Shown here in pieces: positions 46,420-60,400 of a stretch of DNA of 64,000 bases. The translations under genes were made by a program, and so were the position numbers. The DNA comes from Chlorocebus sabaeus (Eukaryota > Chordata > Mammalia > Primates > Cercopithecidae). Position 1 is the first letter of the stretch. Each line of letters begins with the position of its first letter. The notes beneath the pieces were generated by a model that ran no database searches, was not told where the DNA came from, and saw only the letters and a program-made list of their open reading frames with translations. The stretch covers positions 72,347,481-72,411,480 of the forward strand of contig NC_132916.1 of NCBI RefSeq assembly GCF_047675955.1. The letters are read 5' to 3'.

Positions 46420-48321
46420 AACAGCCTTAGCGAAAGGCTTCTTGAAGGGAAAGATGTAACTCTGTGAGATGAATTAACAGAACGCAGAGCAGTTTCTCAG
46501 AAAGCTTCTTTCCAGTTTTGAACGGAAGATATTTCCTTTTTCACCATAGCCCTCTATGGGCTTCCAAATATCCCTTTGCCAATTAAACAAGAACAAGTTT
46601 AGCGAAAGGCTTCTTGAAGGGAAAGATGTAGCTCTGTGAGATGAATTAACAGAACACAGAGCAGTTTCTCAGAAAGCTTCTTTCCAGTTTTGAACGGAAG
46701 ATATTTCCTTTTTCACCATAGCCCTCTATGGGCTTCCAAATATCCCTTTGCCAATTCCACAAGAACAGCCTTAGCGAAAGGCTTCTTGAAGGGAAAGATG
46801 TAACTCTGTGAGATGAATTAACAGAACTCAGAGCAGTTTCTCAGAAAGCTTCTTTCCAGTTTTGAACGGAAGATATTTCCTTTTTCACCATAGCCCTCTA
46901 CGGGCTTCCAAATATCCCTTTGCCAATTAAACAAGAACAAGTTTAGCGAAAGGCTTCTTGAAGGGAAAGATGTAACTCTGTGAGATGAATTAACAGAACA
47001 CAGAGCAGTTTCTCAGAAAGCTTCTTTCCAGTTTTGAACGGAAGATATTTCCTTTTTCACCATAGCCCTCTATGGGCTTCCAAATATCCCTTTGCCAATT
47101 CCACAAGAACAGCCTTAGCGAAAGGCTTCTTGAAGGGAAAGATGTAACTCTGTGAGATGAATTAACAGAACGCAGAGCAGTTTCTCAGAAAGCTTCTTTC
47201 CAGTTTTGAACGGAAGATATTTCCTTTTTCACCATAGCCCTCTATGGGCTTCCAAATATCCTTTTGCCAATTCCACAAGAACAGCCTTAGCGAAAGGCTT
47301 CTTGAAGGGAAAGATGTAACTCTGTGAGATGAATTAACAGAACACAGAGCAGTTTCTCAGAAAGCTTCTTTCCAGTTTTGAACGGAAGATATTTCCTTTT
47401 TCACCATAGCCCTCTATGGGCTTCCAAATATCCCTTTGCCAATTCCACAAGAACAGCCTTAGCGAAAGGCTTCTTGAAGGGAAAGATGTAACTCTGTGAG
47501 ATGAATTAACAGAACACAGAGCAGTTTCTCAGAAAGCTTCTTTCCAGTTTTGAACGGAAGATATTTCCTTTTTCACCATAGCCCTCTATGGGCTTCCAAA
47601 TATCCCTTTGCCAATTAAACAAGAACAAGTTTAGCGAAAGGCTTCTTGAAGGGAAAGATGTAACTCTGTGAGATGAATTAACAGAACCCAGAGCACTTTC
47701 TCAGAAAGCTTCTTTCCAGTTTGGAACGGAAGATATTTCCTTTTTCACCATAGCCCTCTATGGGCTTCCAAATATCCCTTTGCCAATTCCACAAGAACAG
47801 CCTTAGCGAAAGGCTTCTTGAAGGGAAAGATGTAACTCTGTGAGATGAATTAACAGAACACAGAGCAGTTTCTCAGAAAGCTTCTTTCCAGTTTGGAACG
47901 GAAGATATTTCCTTTTTCACCATAGCCCTCTATGGGCTTCCAAATATCCCTTTGCCAATTCCACAAGAACAGCCTTAGCGAAAGGCTTCTTGAAGGGAAA
48001 GATGTATCTCTGTGAGATGAATTAACAGAACACAGAGCAGTTTCTCAGAAAGCTTCTTTCCAGTTTTGAACGGAAGATATTTCCTTTTTCACCATAGCCC
48101 TCTATGGGCTTCCAAATATCCCTTTGCCAATTCCACAAGAACAGCCTTAGCGAAAGGCTTCTTGAAGGGAAAGATGTAACTCTGTGAGATGAATTAACAG
48201 AACACAGAGCAGTTTCTCAGAAAGCTTCTTTCCAGGTTGGAAGGGAAGATATTTCCTTTTTCACCATAGCCCTCTATGGGCTTCCAAATATCCCTTTGCC
48301 AATTCCACAAGAACAGCCTTA
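46420..48321. repeat. Start of last GTAGCTC-phased unit, 11 monomers
   Basis: It begins with GTAGCTC (46630) and follows the order AACTCAG, CTTTTGCC (47263), AACCCAGAGCACTTTC (about 47685) and GGTTGGAAGGG (48235), as in the starts of U1-U5. Private changes are CTCTACGGG (46898) and GTATCTCTG (48005). It contains the last CAATTAAAC monomer of the window (47612). Confidence 0.87.
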
Positions 48322-50385
48322 GCGAAAGGCTTCTTGAAGGGAAATATGTAACTCTGTGAGATGAATTAACAGAACACCGAGCAGTTTCTCAGAAAGCTTC
48401 TTTCCAGTTTTGAACGGAAGATATTTCCTTTTTCACCATAGCCCTCTATGGGCTTCCAAATATCCCTTTGCCAATTCCACAAGAACAGCCTTAGCGAAAG
48501 GATTCTTGAAGGGAAAGATGTAACTCTGTGAGATGAATTAACAGAACACAGAGCAGATTCTCAGAAAGCTTCTTTCCAGTTTTGAATGGAAGATATTTCC
48601 TTTTTCACCATAGCCCTCTATGGGCTTCCAAATATCCCTTTGCCAATTCCACAAGAACAGCCTTAGCGAAAGGCTTCTTGAAGGGAAAGATGTAACTCTG
48701 TGAGATGAGTTAACAGAACACAGAGCAGTTTCTCAGAAAGCTTCTTTCCAGTTTTGAACGGAAGATATTTCCTTTTTCACCATAGCCCTCTAAGGGCTTC
48801 CAAATATCCCTTTGCCAATTCCACAAGAACAGCCTTAGCGAAAGGCTTCTTGAAGGGAAAGATGTAACTCTGTGAGATGAATTAACAGAACACAGTGCAG
48901 TTTCTCAGAAAGCTTCTTTCCAGTTTTGCACGGAAGATATTTCCTTTTTCACCATAGCCCTTTATGGGCTTCCAAATATCCCTTTGCCAATTCCACAAGA
49001 ACAGCCTTAGCGAAAGGCTTCTTGAAGGGAAAGATGTAACTCTGTGAGATGAATTAACAGAACACAGAGCAGTTTCTCAGAATGCTTCTTTCCAGTTTTG
49101 AACGGAAGATATTTCCTTTTTCACCATAGCCCTCTATGGGCTTCCAAATATCCCTTTGCCAATTCCACAAGAACAGCCTTAGCGAAAGGCTTCTTGAAGG
49201 GAAAGATATAACTCTGTGAGATGAATTAACAGAACACAGAGCAGTTTCTCAGAAAGCTTCTTTCCAGTTTTGAACGGAAGATAATTCCTTTTTCACCATA
49301 GCCCTCTATGGGCTTCCAAATATCCCTTTGCCAATTCCACAAGAACAGCCTTAGCGAAAGGCTTCTTGAAGGGAAAGATGTAACTCTGTGAGATGAATTA
49401 ACAGAACGCAGAGCAGTTTCTCAGAAAGCTTCTTTCCAGTTTTGAACGGAAGATATTTCCTTTTTCACCATAGCCCTCTATGGGCTTCCAAATATCCTTT
49501 TGCCAATTCCACAAGAACAGCCTTAGCGAAAGGCTTCTTGAAGGGAAAGATGTAACTCTGTGAGATGAATTAACAGAACACAGAGCAGTTTCTCAGAAAG
49601 CTTCTTTCCAGTTTTGAACGGAAGATATTTCCTTTTTCACCATAGCCCTCTATGGGCTTCCAAATATCCCTTTGCCAATTCCACAAGAACAGCCTTAGCG
49701 AAAGGCTTCTTGAAGGGAAAGATGTAACTCTGTGAGATGAATTAACAGAACACAGAGCAGTTTCTCAGAAAGCTTCTTTCCAGTTTTGAACGGAAGATAC
49801 TTCCTTTTTCACCATAGCCCTCTATGGGCTTCCAAATATCCCTTTGCCAATTCCACAAGAACAGCCTTAGCGAAAGGCTTCTTGAAGGGAAAGATGTAAC
49901 TCTGTGAGATGAATTAACAGAACAAAGAGCAGTTTCTCAGAAAGCTTCTTTCCAGTTTTGAACGGAAGATATTTCCTTTTTCACCAGAGCCCTCTATGGG
50001 CTTCCAAATATCCCTTTGCCAATTCCACAAGAACAGCCTTAGCGAAAGGATTCTTGAAGGGAAAGATGTAACTCTGTGAGATGAATTAACAGAACACAGA
50101 GCAGTTTCTCAGAAAACTTCTTTCCAGTTTTGAAAGGAAGATATTTCCTTTTTCACCATAGCCCTCTATGGGCTTCCAAATATCCCTTTGCCAATTCCAC
50201 AAGAACAGCCTTAGCGAAAGGCTTCTTGAAGGGAAAGATGTAACTCTGTGAGATGAATTAACAGAACACAGAGCAGTTTCTCAGAAAGCTTCTTTCCAGG
50301 TTGGAACGGAAGATATTTCCTTTTTCACCATAGCCCTCTATGGGCTTCCAAATATCCCTTTGCCAATTCCACAAGAACAGCCTTA
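48322..50385. repeat. CACCGAG-phased unit P0, 12 monomers
   Basis: Monomer order: AAATATG with CACCGAG; GGATTC with GAATGG; GATGAGTTAAC; TTTTGCACGG with CTTTATGG; ATGCTT; AGATATAAC with GATAATTCC; CGCAGAG with CTTTTGCC; two near-standard; AAAGAG with CACCAGAG; AAACTT; GGTTGG. Length is 2064 bp, 12 x 172. The same order occurs in U4 and U5. Confidence 0.87.
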
Positions 50386-53309
50386 GCGAAAGGCTTCTTG
50401 AAGGGCAAGATGTAACTCTGTGAGATGAATTAACAGAACACCGAGCAGTTTCTCAGAAAGCTTCTTTCCAGTTTTGAACGGAAGATATTTCCTTTTTCAC
50501 CATAGCCCTCTATGGGCTTCCAAATATCCCTTTGCCAATTCCACAAGAACAGCCTTAGCGAAAGGCTTCTTGAAGGGAAAGATGTAACTCTGTGAGATGA
50601 ATTAACAGAACACAGAGCAGATTCTCAGAAAGCTTCTTTCCAGTTTTGAATGGAAGATATTTCCTTTTTCACCATAGCCCTCTATGGGCTTCCAAATATC
50701 CCTTTGCCAATTCCACAAGAACAGCCTTAGCGAAAGGCTTCTTGAAGAGAAAGATGTAACTCTGTGAGATGAATTAACAGAACACAGAGCAGTTTCTCAG
50801 AAAGCTTCTTTCCAGTTTTGAACAGAAGATATTTCCTTTTTCACCATAGCCCTCTATGGGCTTCCAAATATCCCTTTGCCAATTCCACAAGAACAGCCTT
50901 AGCGAAAGGCTTCTTGAAGGGAAAGATGTAACTCTGTGAGATGAATTAACAGAACACAGAGCAGTTTCTCAGAAAGCTTCTTTAGAGTTTTGCACGGAAG
51001 ATATTTCCTTTTTCACCATAGCCCTCTATGGGCTTCCAAATATCCCTTTGCCAATTCCACAAGAACAGCCTTAGCGAAAGGCTTCTTGAAGGGAAAGATG
51101 TAACTCTGTGAGATGAATTAACAGAACAGAGAGCAGTTTCTCAGAATGCTTCTTTCCAGTTTTGAACGGAAGATATTTCCTTTTTCACCATAGCCCTCTA
51201 TGGGCTTCCAAATATCCCTTTGCCAATTCCACAAGAACAGCCTTAGCGAAAGGCTTCTTGAAGGGAAAGATGTAACTCTGTGAGATGAATTAACAGAACA
51301 CAGAGCAGTTTCTCAGAATGCTTCTTTCCAGTTTTGAACGGAAGATATTTCCTTTTTCACCATAGCCCTCTATGGGCTTCCAAATATCCGTTTGCCAATT
51401 CCACAAGAACAGCCTTAGCGAAAGGCTTCTTGAAGGGAAAGATATAACTCTGTGAGATGAATTAACAGAACACAGAGCAGTTTCTCAGAAAGCTTCTTTC
51501 CAGTTTTGCACGGAAGATAATTCCTTTTTCACCATAGCCCTCTATGGGCTTCCAAATATCCCTTTGCCAATTCCACAAGAACAGCCTTAGCGAAAGGCTT
51601 CTTGAAGGGAAAGACGTAACTCTGTGAGATGAATTAACAGAACACAGAGCAGTTTCTCAGAAAGCTTCTTTCCAGTTTTGAACGGAAGATATTTCCTTTT
51701 TCACCATAGCCCTCTATGGGCTTCCAAATATCCCTTTGCCAATTCCACAAGAACAGCCTTAGCGAAAGGCTTCTTGAAGGGAAAGATGTAACTCTGTGAG
51801 ATGAGTTAACAGAACACAGAGCAGTTTCTCAGAAAGCTTCTTTCCAGTTTTGAACGGAAGATATTTCCTTTTTCACCATAGCCCTCTATGGGCTTCCAAA
51901 TATCCCTTTGCCAATTCCACAAGAACAGCCTTAGCGAAAGGCTTCTTGAAGGGAAAGATGTAACTCTGTGAGATGAATTAACAGAACACAGAGCAGTTTC
52001 TCAGAAAGCTTCTTTCCAGTTTTGCACGGAAGATATTTCCTTTTTCACCATAGCCCTTTATGGGCTTCCAAATATCCCTTTGCCAATTCCACAAGAACAG
52101 CCTTAGCGAAAGGCTTCTTGAAGGGAAAGATGTAACTCTGTGAGATGAATTAACAGAACACAGAGCAGTTTCTCAGAATGCTTCTTTCCAGTTTTGAACG
52201 GAAGATATTTCCTTTTTCACCATAGCCCTCTTTGGGCTTCCAAATATCCCTTTGCCAATTCCACAAGAACAGCCTTAGCGAAAGGCTTCTTGAAGGGAAA
52301 GATATAACTCTGTGAGATGAATTAACAGAACACAGAGCAGTTTCTCAGAAAGCTTCTTTCCAGTTTTCAACGGAAGATAATTCCTTTTTCACCATAGCCC
52401 TCTATGGGCTTCCAAATATCCCTTTGCCAATTCCACAAGAACAGCCTTAGCGAAAGGCTTCTTTAAGGGAAAGATGTAACTCTGTGAGATGAATTAACAG
52501 AACGCAGAGCAGTTTCTCAGAAAGCTTCTTTCCAGTTTTGAACGGAAGATATTTCCTTTTTCACCATAGCCCTCTAAGGGCTTCCAAATATCCTTTTGCC
52601 AATTCCACAAGAACAGCCTTAGCGAAAGGCTTCTTGAAGGGAAAGATGTAACTCTGTGAGATGAATTAACAGAACACAGAGCAGTTTCTCAGAAAGCTTC
52701 TTTCCAGTTTTGAACGGAAGATATTTCCTTTTTCACCATAGCCCTCTATGGGCTTCCAAATATCCCTTTGCCAATTCCACAAGAACAGCCTTAGCGAAAG
52801 GCTTCTTGAAGAGAAAGATGTAACTCTGTGAGATGAATTAACAGAACAAAGAGCAGTTTCTCAGAAAGCTTCTTTCCAGTTTTGAACGGAAGATATTTCC
52901 TTTTTCACCAGAGCCCTCTATGGGCTTCCAAATATCCCTTTGCCAATTCCACAAGAACAGCCTTAGCGAAAGGCTTCTTGAAGGGAAAGATGTAACTCTG
53001 TGAGATGAATTAACAGAACACAGAGCAGTTTCTCAGAAAACTTCTTTCCAGTTTTGAACGGAAGATATTTCCTTTTTCACCATAGCCCTCTATGGGCTTC
53101 CAAATATCCCTTTGCCAATTCCACAAGAACAGCCTTAGCGAAAGGCTTCTTGAAGGGAAAGATGTAACTCTGTGAGATGAATTAACAGAACACAGAGCAG
53201 TTTCTCAGAAAGCTTCTTTCCAGGTTGGAACGGAAGATATTTCCTTTTTCACCATAGCCCTCTATGGGCTTCCAAATATCCCTTTGCCAATTCCACAAGA
53301 ACAGCCTTA
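50386..53309. repeat. CACCGAG-phased unit P1, 17 monomers
   Basis: It begins with CACCGAG (50439) and ends with GGTTGG (about 53223), 2924 bp or 17 x 172. Between GAATGG and GATGAGTTAAC it has six monomers that P0 lacks: standard; TTTAGAGTTTTGCACGG (50983); GAGAGAGC with ATGCTT; ATGCTT with ATCCGTTTGCC (51387); AGATATAAC with GCACGG and GATAATTCC; AGACGTAAC (51612). After that it follows P0, with one fewer near-standard monomer. Confidence 0.87.
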
Positions 53310-56300
53310 GCGAAAGGCTTCTTGAAGGGAAAGATGTAACTCTGTGAGATGAATTAACAGAACACCGAGCAGTTTCTCAGAAAGCTTCTTTCCAGTTTTG
53401 AACGGAAGATATTTCCTTTTTCACCATAGCCCTCTATGGGCTTCCAAATATCCCTTTGCCAATTCCACAAGAACAGCCTTAGCGAAAGGCTTCTTGAAGG
53501 GAAAGATGTAACTCTGTGAGATGAATTAACAGAACACAGAGCAGATTCTCAGAAAGCTTCTTTCCATTTTTGAATGGAAGATATTTCTTTTTTCACCATA
53601 GCCCTCTATGGGCTTCCAAATATCCCTTTGCCAATTCCACAAGAACAGCCTTAGCGAAAGGCTTCTTGAAGGGAAAGATGTAACTCTGTGAGATGAATTA
53701 ACAGAACACAGAGCAGTTTCTCAGAAAGCTTCTTTCCAGTTTTGAACGGAAGATATTTCCTTTTTCACCATAGCCCTCTATGGGCTTCCAAATATCCCTT
53801 TGCCAATTCCACAAGAACAGCCTTAGCGAAAGGCTTCTTGAAGGGAAAGATGTAACTCTGTGAGATGAATTAACAGAACACAGAGCAGTTTCTCAGAAAG
53901 CTTCTTTACAGTTTTGCACGGAAGATATTTCCTTTTTCACCATAGCCCTCTATGGGCTTCCAAATATCCCTTTGCCAATTCCACAAGAACAGCCTTAGCG
54001 AAAGGCTTCTTGAAGGGAAAGATGTAACTCTGTGAGATGAATTAACAGAACAGAGAGCAGTTTCTCAGAATGCTTCTTTCCAGTTTTGAACGGAAGATAT
54101 TTCCTTTTTCACCATAGCCCTCTATGGGCTTCCAAATATCCCTTTGCCAATTCCACAAGAACAGCCTTAGCGAAAGGCTTCTTGAAGGGAAAGATGTAAC
54201 TCTGTGAGATGAATTAACAGAACACAGAGCAGTTTCTCAGAATGCTTCTTTCCAGTTTTGAACGGAAGATATTTCCTTTTTCACCATAGCCCTCTATGGG
54301 CTTCCAAATATCCCTTTGCCAATTCCACAAGAACAGCCTTAGCGAAAGGCTTATTGAAGGGAAAGATATAACTCTGTGAGATGAATTAACAGAACACAGA
54401 GCAGTTTCTCAGAAAGCTTCTTTCCAGTTTTGCACGGAAGATAATCCCTTTTTCACCATAGCCCTCTATGGGCTTCCAAATATCCCTTTGCCAATTCCAC
54501 AAGAACAGCCTTAGCGAAAGGCTTCTTGAAGGGAAAGATGTAACTCTGTGAGATGAATTAACAGAACACAGAGCAGTTTCTCAGAAAGCTTCTTTCCAGT
54601 TTTGAACGGAAGATATTTCCTTTTTCACCATAGCCCTCTATGGGCTTCCAAATATCCCTTTGCCAATTCCACAAGAACAGCCTTAGCGAAAGGCTTCTTG
54701 AAGGGAAAGATGTAACTCTGTGAGATGAATTAACAGAACACAGAGCAGTTTCTCAGAAAGCTTCTTTCCAGTTTGGAACGGAAGATATTTCCTTTTTCAC
54801 CATAGCCCTCTATGGGCTTCCAAATATCCCTTTGCCAATTCCACAAGAACAGCCTTAGCGAAAGGCTTCTTGAAGGGAAAGATGTAACTCTGTGAGATGA
54901 ATTAAAAGAACACAGAGCAGTTTCTCAGAAAGCTTCTTTCCAGTTTTGAACGGAAGATATTTCCTTTTTCACCATAGCCCTCTATGGGCTTCCAAATATC
55001 CCTTTGCCAATTCCACAAGAACAGACTTAGCGAAAGGCTTCTTGAAGGGAAAGATATAACTCTGTGAGATGAATTAACAGAACACAGAGCTGATTCCCAG
55101 AAAGCTTCTTTCCAGTTTTGAATGGAAGATATTTCCTTTTTCACCATAGCCCTCTATGGGCTTCCAAATATCCCTTTTCCAATTCCACAAGAACAGCCTT
55201 AGCGAAAGGCTTCTTGAAGGGAAAGATGTAACTCTGTGAGATGAATTAACAGAACACAGAGCAGTTTCTCAGAAAGCTTCTTTCCAGTTTTGAACGGAAG
55301 ATATTTCCTTTTTCACCATAGCCCTCTATTGGCTTCCAAATATCCCTTTGCCAATTCCACAAGAACAGCCTTAGCGAAAGGCTTCTTGAAGGGAAAGATG
55401 TAACTCTGTGAGATGAATTAACAGAACACAGAGCAGTTTCTCAGAAAGCTTCTTTCCAGTTTTGAACGGAAGATATTTCCTTTTTCACCAGAGCCCTCTA
55501 TGGGCTTCCAAATATCCCTTTGCCAATTCCACAGGAACAGCCTTAGCGAAAGGCTTCTTGAAGGGAAAGATGTAACTCTGTGAGATGAATTAACAGAACA
55601 CAGAGCAGTTTCTCAGAAAACTTCTTTCCAGTTTTGAACGGAAGATATTTCCTTTTTCACCATAGCCCTCTATGGGCTTCCAAATATCCCTTTGCCAATT
55701 CCACAAGAACAGCCTTAGCGAAAGGCTTCTTGAAGGGAAAGATGTAACTCTGTGAGATGAATTAACAGAACACAGAGCAGTTTCTCAGAAAGCTTCTTTC
55801 CAGGTTGGAAGGGAAGATATTTCCTTTTTCACCATAGCCCTCTATGGGCTTCCAAATATCCCTTTGCCAATTCCACAAGAACAGCCTTAGCGAAAGGCTT
55901 CTTGAAGGGAAAGATGTAACTCTGTGAGATGAGTTAACAGAACACAGAGCAGTTTCTCAGAAAGCTTCTTTCCAGTTTTGAACGGAAGATATTTCCTTTT
56001 TCACCATAGCCCTCTATGGGCTTCCAAATATCCCTTTGCCAATTCCACAAGAACAGCCTTAGCGAAAGGCTTCTTGAAGGGAAAGATGTAACTCTGTGAG
56101 ATGAATTAACAGAACACAGAGCAGTTTCTCAGAAAGCTTCTTTCCAGTTTTGCACGGAAGATATTTCCTTTTTCACCATAGCCCTTTATGGGCTTCCAAA
56201 TATCCCTTTGCCAATTCCACAAGAACAGCCTTAGCGAAAGGCTTCTTGAAGGGAAAGATGTAACTCTGTGAGATGAATTAACAGAACACAGAGCAGTTTC

Positions 56301-57436
56301 TCAGAATGCTTCTTTCCAGTTTTGAACTGAAGATATTTCCTTTTTCACCATAGCCCTCTATGGGCTTCCAAATATCCCTTTGCCAATTCCACAAGAACAG
56401 CCTTAGCGAAAGGCTTCTTGAAGGGAAAGATATAACTCTGTGAGATGAATTAACAGAACACAGAGCAGTTTCTCAGAAAGCTTCTTTCCAGTTTTGAACG
56501 GAAGATAATTCCTTTTTCACCATAGCCCTCTATGGGCTTCCAAATATCCCTTTGCCAATTCCACAAGAACAGCCTTAGCGAAAGGCTTCTTGAAGGGAAA
56601 GATGTAACTCTGTGAGATGAATTAACAGAACGCAGAGCAGTTTCTCAGAAAGCTTCTTTCCAGTTTTGAACGGAAGATATTTCCTTTTTCACCATAGCCC
56701 TTATGGGCTTCCAAATATCCTTTTGCCAATTCCACAAGAACAGCCTTAGCGAAAGGCTTCTTGAAGGGAAAGATGTAACTCTGTGAGATGAATTAACAGA
56801 ACACAGAGCAGTTTCTCAGAAAGCTTCTTTCCAGTTTTGAACGGAAGATATTTCCTTTTTCACCATAGCCCTCTATGGGCTTCCAAATATCCCTTTGCCA
56901 ATTCCACAAGAACAGCCTTAGCGAAAGGCTTCTTGAAGGGAAAGATGTAACTCTGTGAGATGAATTAACAGAACACAGAGCAGTTTCTCAGAAAGCTTCT
57001 TTAGAGTTTTGCACGGAAGATATTTCCTTTTTCACCATAGCCCTCTATGGGCTTCCAAATATCCCTTTGCCAATTCCACAAGAACAGCCTTAGCGAAAGG
57101 CTTCTTGAAGGGAAAGATGTAACTCTGTGAGATGAATTAACAGAACACAGAGCAGTTTCTCAGAAAACTTCTTTCCAGTTTTGAACGGAAGATATTTCCT
57201 TTTTCACCATAGCCCTCTATGGGCTTCCAAATATCCCTTTGCCAATTCCACAAGAACAGCCTTAGCGAAAGGCTTCTTGAAGGGAAAGATGTAACTCTGT
57301 GAGATGAATTAACAGAACACAGAGCAGTTTCTCAGAAAGCTTCTTTCCAGGTTGGAACGGAAGATATTTCCTTTTTCACCATAGCCCTCTATGGGCTTCC
57401 AAATATCCCTTTGCCAATTCCACAAGAACAGCCTTA
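53310..57436. repeat. CACCGAG-phased unit P2, 24 monomers
   Basis: It starts with CACCGAG (53363) and ends with GGTTGG (about 57351), 4127 bp or 24 x 172 minus 1. It includes a five-monomer series new to the window: ATTAAAAG (54902); CAGACTTAG with CCCAG and GAATGG (55024-55122); CTATTGGC (55328); CACCAGAG with CACAGGAAC (55490); AAACTT. The missing base is in GCCCTTATGGG (56697-56707), where other copies read GCCCTCTATGGG. Confidence 0.87.
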
Positions 57437-60400
57437 GCGAAAGGCTTCTTGAAGGGAAAGATGTAACTCTGTGAGATGAATTAACAGAACACCGAGCAGT
57501 TTCTCAGAAAGCTTCTTTCCAGTTTTGAACGGAAGATATTTCCTTTTTCACCATAGCCCTCTATGGGCTTCCAAATATCCCTTTGCCAATTCCACAAGAA
57601 CAGCCTTAGCGAAAGGCTTCTTGAAGGGAAAGATGTAACTCTGTGAGATGAATTAACAGAACACAGAGCAGATTCTCAGAAAGCTTCTTTCCAGTTTTGA
57701 ATGGAAGATATTTCCTTTTTCACCATAGCCCTCTATGGGCTTCCAAATATCCCTTTGCCAATTCCACAAGAACAGCCTTAGCGAAAGGCTTCTTGAAGGG
57801 AAAGATGTAACTCTGTGAGATGAATTAACAGAACACAGAGCAGTTTCTCAGAAAGCTTCTTTCCAGTTTTGAACGGAAGATATTTCCTTTTTCACCATAG
57901 CCCTCTATGGGCTTCCAAATATCCCTTTGCCAATTCCACAAGAACAGCCTTAGCGAAAGGCTTCTTGAAGGGAAAGATGTAACTCTGTGAGATGAATTAA
58001 CAGAACACAGAGCAGTTTCTCAGAAAGCTTCTTTAGAGTTTTGCACGGAAGATATTTCCTTTTTCACCATAGCCCTCTATGGGCTTCCAAATATCCCTTT
58101 GCCAATTCCACAAGAACAGCCTTAGCGAAAGGCTTCTTGAAGGGAAAGATGTAACTCTGTGAGATGAATTAACAGAACAGAGAGCAGTTTCTCAGAATGC
58201 TTCTTTCCAGTTTTGAACGGAAGATATTTCCTTTTTCACCATAGCCCTCTATGGGCTTCCAAATATCCCTTTGCCAATTCCACAAGAACAGCCTTAGCGA
58301 AAGGCTTCTTGAAGGGAAAGATGTAACTCTGTGAGATGAATTAACAGAACACAGAGCAGTTTCTCAGAATGCTTCTTTCCAGTTTTGAACGGAAGATATT
58401 TCCTTTTTCACCATAGCCCTCTATGGGCTTCCAAATATCCGTTTGCCAATTCCACAAGAACAGCCTTAGCGAAAGGCTTCTTGAAGGGAAAGATATAACT
58501 CTGTGAGATGAATTAACAGAACACAGAGCAGTTTCTCAGAAAGCTTCTTTCCAGTTTTGCACGGAAGATAATTCCTTTTTCACCATAGCCCTCTATGGGC
58601 TTCCAAATATCCCTTTGCCAATTCCACAAGAACAGCCTTAGCGAAAGGCTTCTTGAAGGGAAAGACGTAACTCTGTGAGATGAATTAACAGAACACAGAG
58701 CAGTTTCTCAGAAAGCTTCTTTCCAGTTTTGAACGGAAGATATTTCCTTTTTCACCATAGCCCTCTATGGGCTTCCAAATATCCCTTTGCCAATTCCACA
58801 AGAACAGCCTTAGCGAAAGGCTTCTTGAAGGGAAAGATGTAACTCTGTGAGATGAGTTAACAGAACACAGAGCAGTTTCTCAGAAAGCTTCTTTCCAGTT
58901 TTGAACGGAAGATATTTCCTTTTTCACCATAGCCCTCTATGGGCTTCCAAATATCCCTTTGCCAATTCCACAAGAACAGCCTTAGCGAAAGGCTTCTTGA
59001 AGGGAAAGATGTAACTCTGTGAGATGAATTAACAGAACACAGAGCAGTTTCTCAGAAAGCTTCTTTCCAGTTTTGCACGGAAGATATTTCCTTTTTCACC
59101 ATAGCCCTTTATGGGCTTCCAAATATCCCTTTGCCAATTCCACAAGAACAGCCTTAGCGAAAGGCTTCTTGAAGGGAAAGATGTAACTCTGTGAGATGAA
59201 TTAACAGAACAAAGAGCAGTTTCTCAGAAAGTTTCTTTCCAGTTTTGAACGGAAGATATTTCCTTTTTCACCAGAGCCCTCTATGGGCTTCCAAATATCC
59301 CTTTGCCAATTCCACAAGAACAGCCTTAGCGAAAGGCTTCTTGAAGGGAAAGACGTAACTCTGTGAGATGAATTAACAGAACACAGAGCAGTTTCTCAGA
59401 AAACTTCTTTCCAGTTTTGAACGGAAGATATTTCCTTTTTCACCATAGCCCTCTATGGGCTTCCAAATATCCCTTTGCCAATTCCACAAGAACAGCCTTA
59501 GCGAAAGGCTTCTTGAAGGGAAAGATGTAACTCTGTGAGATGAATTAACAGAACACAGAGCAGTTTCTCAGAAAGCTTCTTTCCAGTTTGGAACGGAAGA
59601 TATTTCCTTTTTCACCATAGCCCTCTATGGGCTTCCAAATATCCCTTTGCCAATTCCACAAGAACAGACTTAGCGAAAGGCTTCTTGAAGGGAAAGATGT
59701 AACTCTGTGAGATGAATTAACAGAACACAGAGCAGATTCCCAGAAAGCTTCTTTCCAGTTTTGAATGGAAGATATTTCCTTTTTCACCATAGCCCTCTAT
59801 GGGCTTCCAAATATCCCTTTTCCAATTCCACAAGAACAGCCTTAGCGAAAGGCTTCTTGAAGGGAAAGATGTAACTCTGTGAGATGAATTAACAGAACAC
59901 AGAGCAGTTTCTCAGAAAGCTTCTTTCCAGTTTTGAACGGAAGATATTTCCTTTTTCACCATAGCCCTCTATTGGCTTCCAAATATCCCTTTGCCAATTC
60001 CACAAGAACAGCCTTAGCGAAAGGCTTCTTGAAGGGAAAGATGTAACTCTGTGAGATGAATTAACAGAACACAGAGCAGTTTCTCAGAAAGCTTCTTTCC
60101 AGTTTTGAACGGAAGATATTTCCTTTTTCACCAGAGCCCTCTATGGGCTTCCAAATATCCCTTTGCCAATTCCACAGGAACAGCCTTAGCGAAAGGCTTC
60201 TTGAAGGGAAAGATGTAACTCTGTGAGATGAATTAACAGAACACAGAGCAGTTTCTCAGAAAACTTCTTTCCAGTTTTGAACGGAAGATATTTCCTTTTT
60301 CACCATAGCCCTCTATGGGCTTCCAAATATCCCTTTGCCAATTCCACAAGAACAGCCTTAGCGAAAGGCTTCTTGAAGGGAAAGATGTAACTCTGTGAGA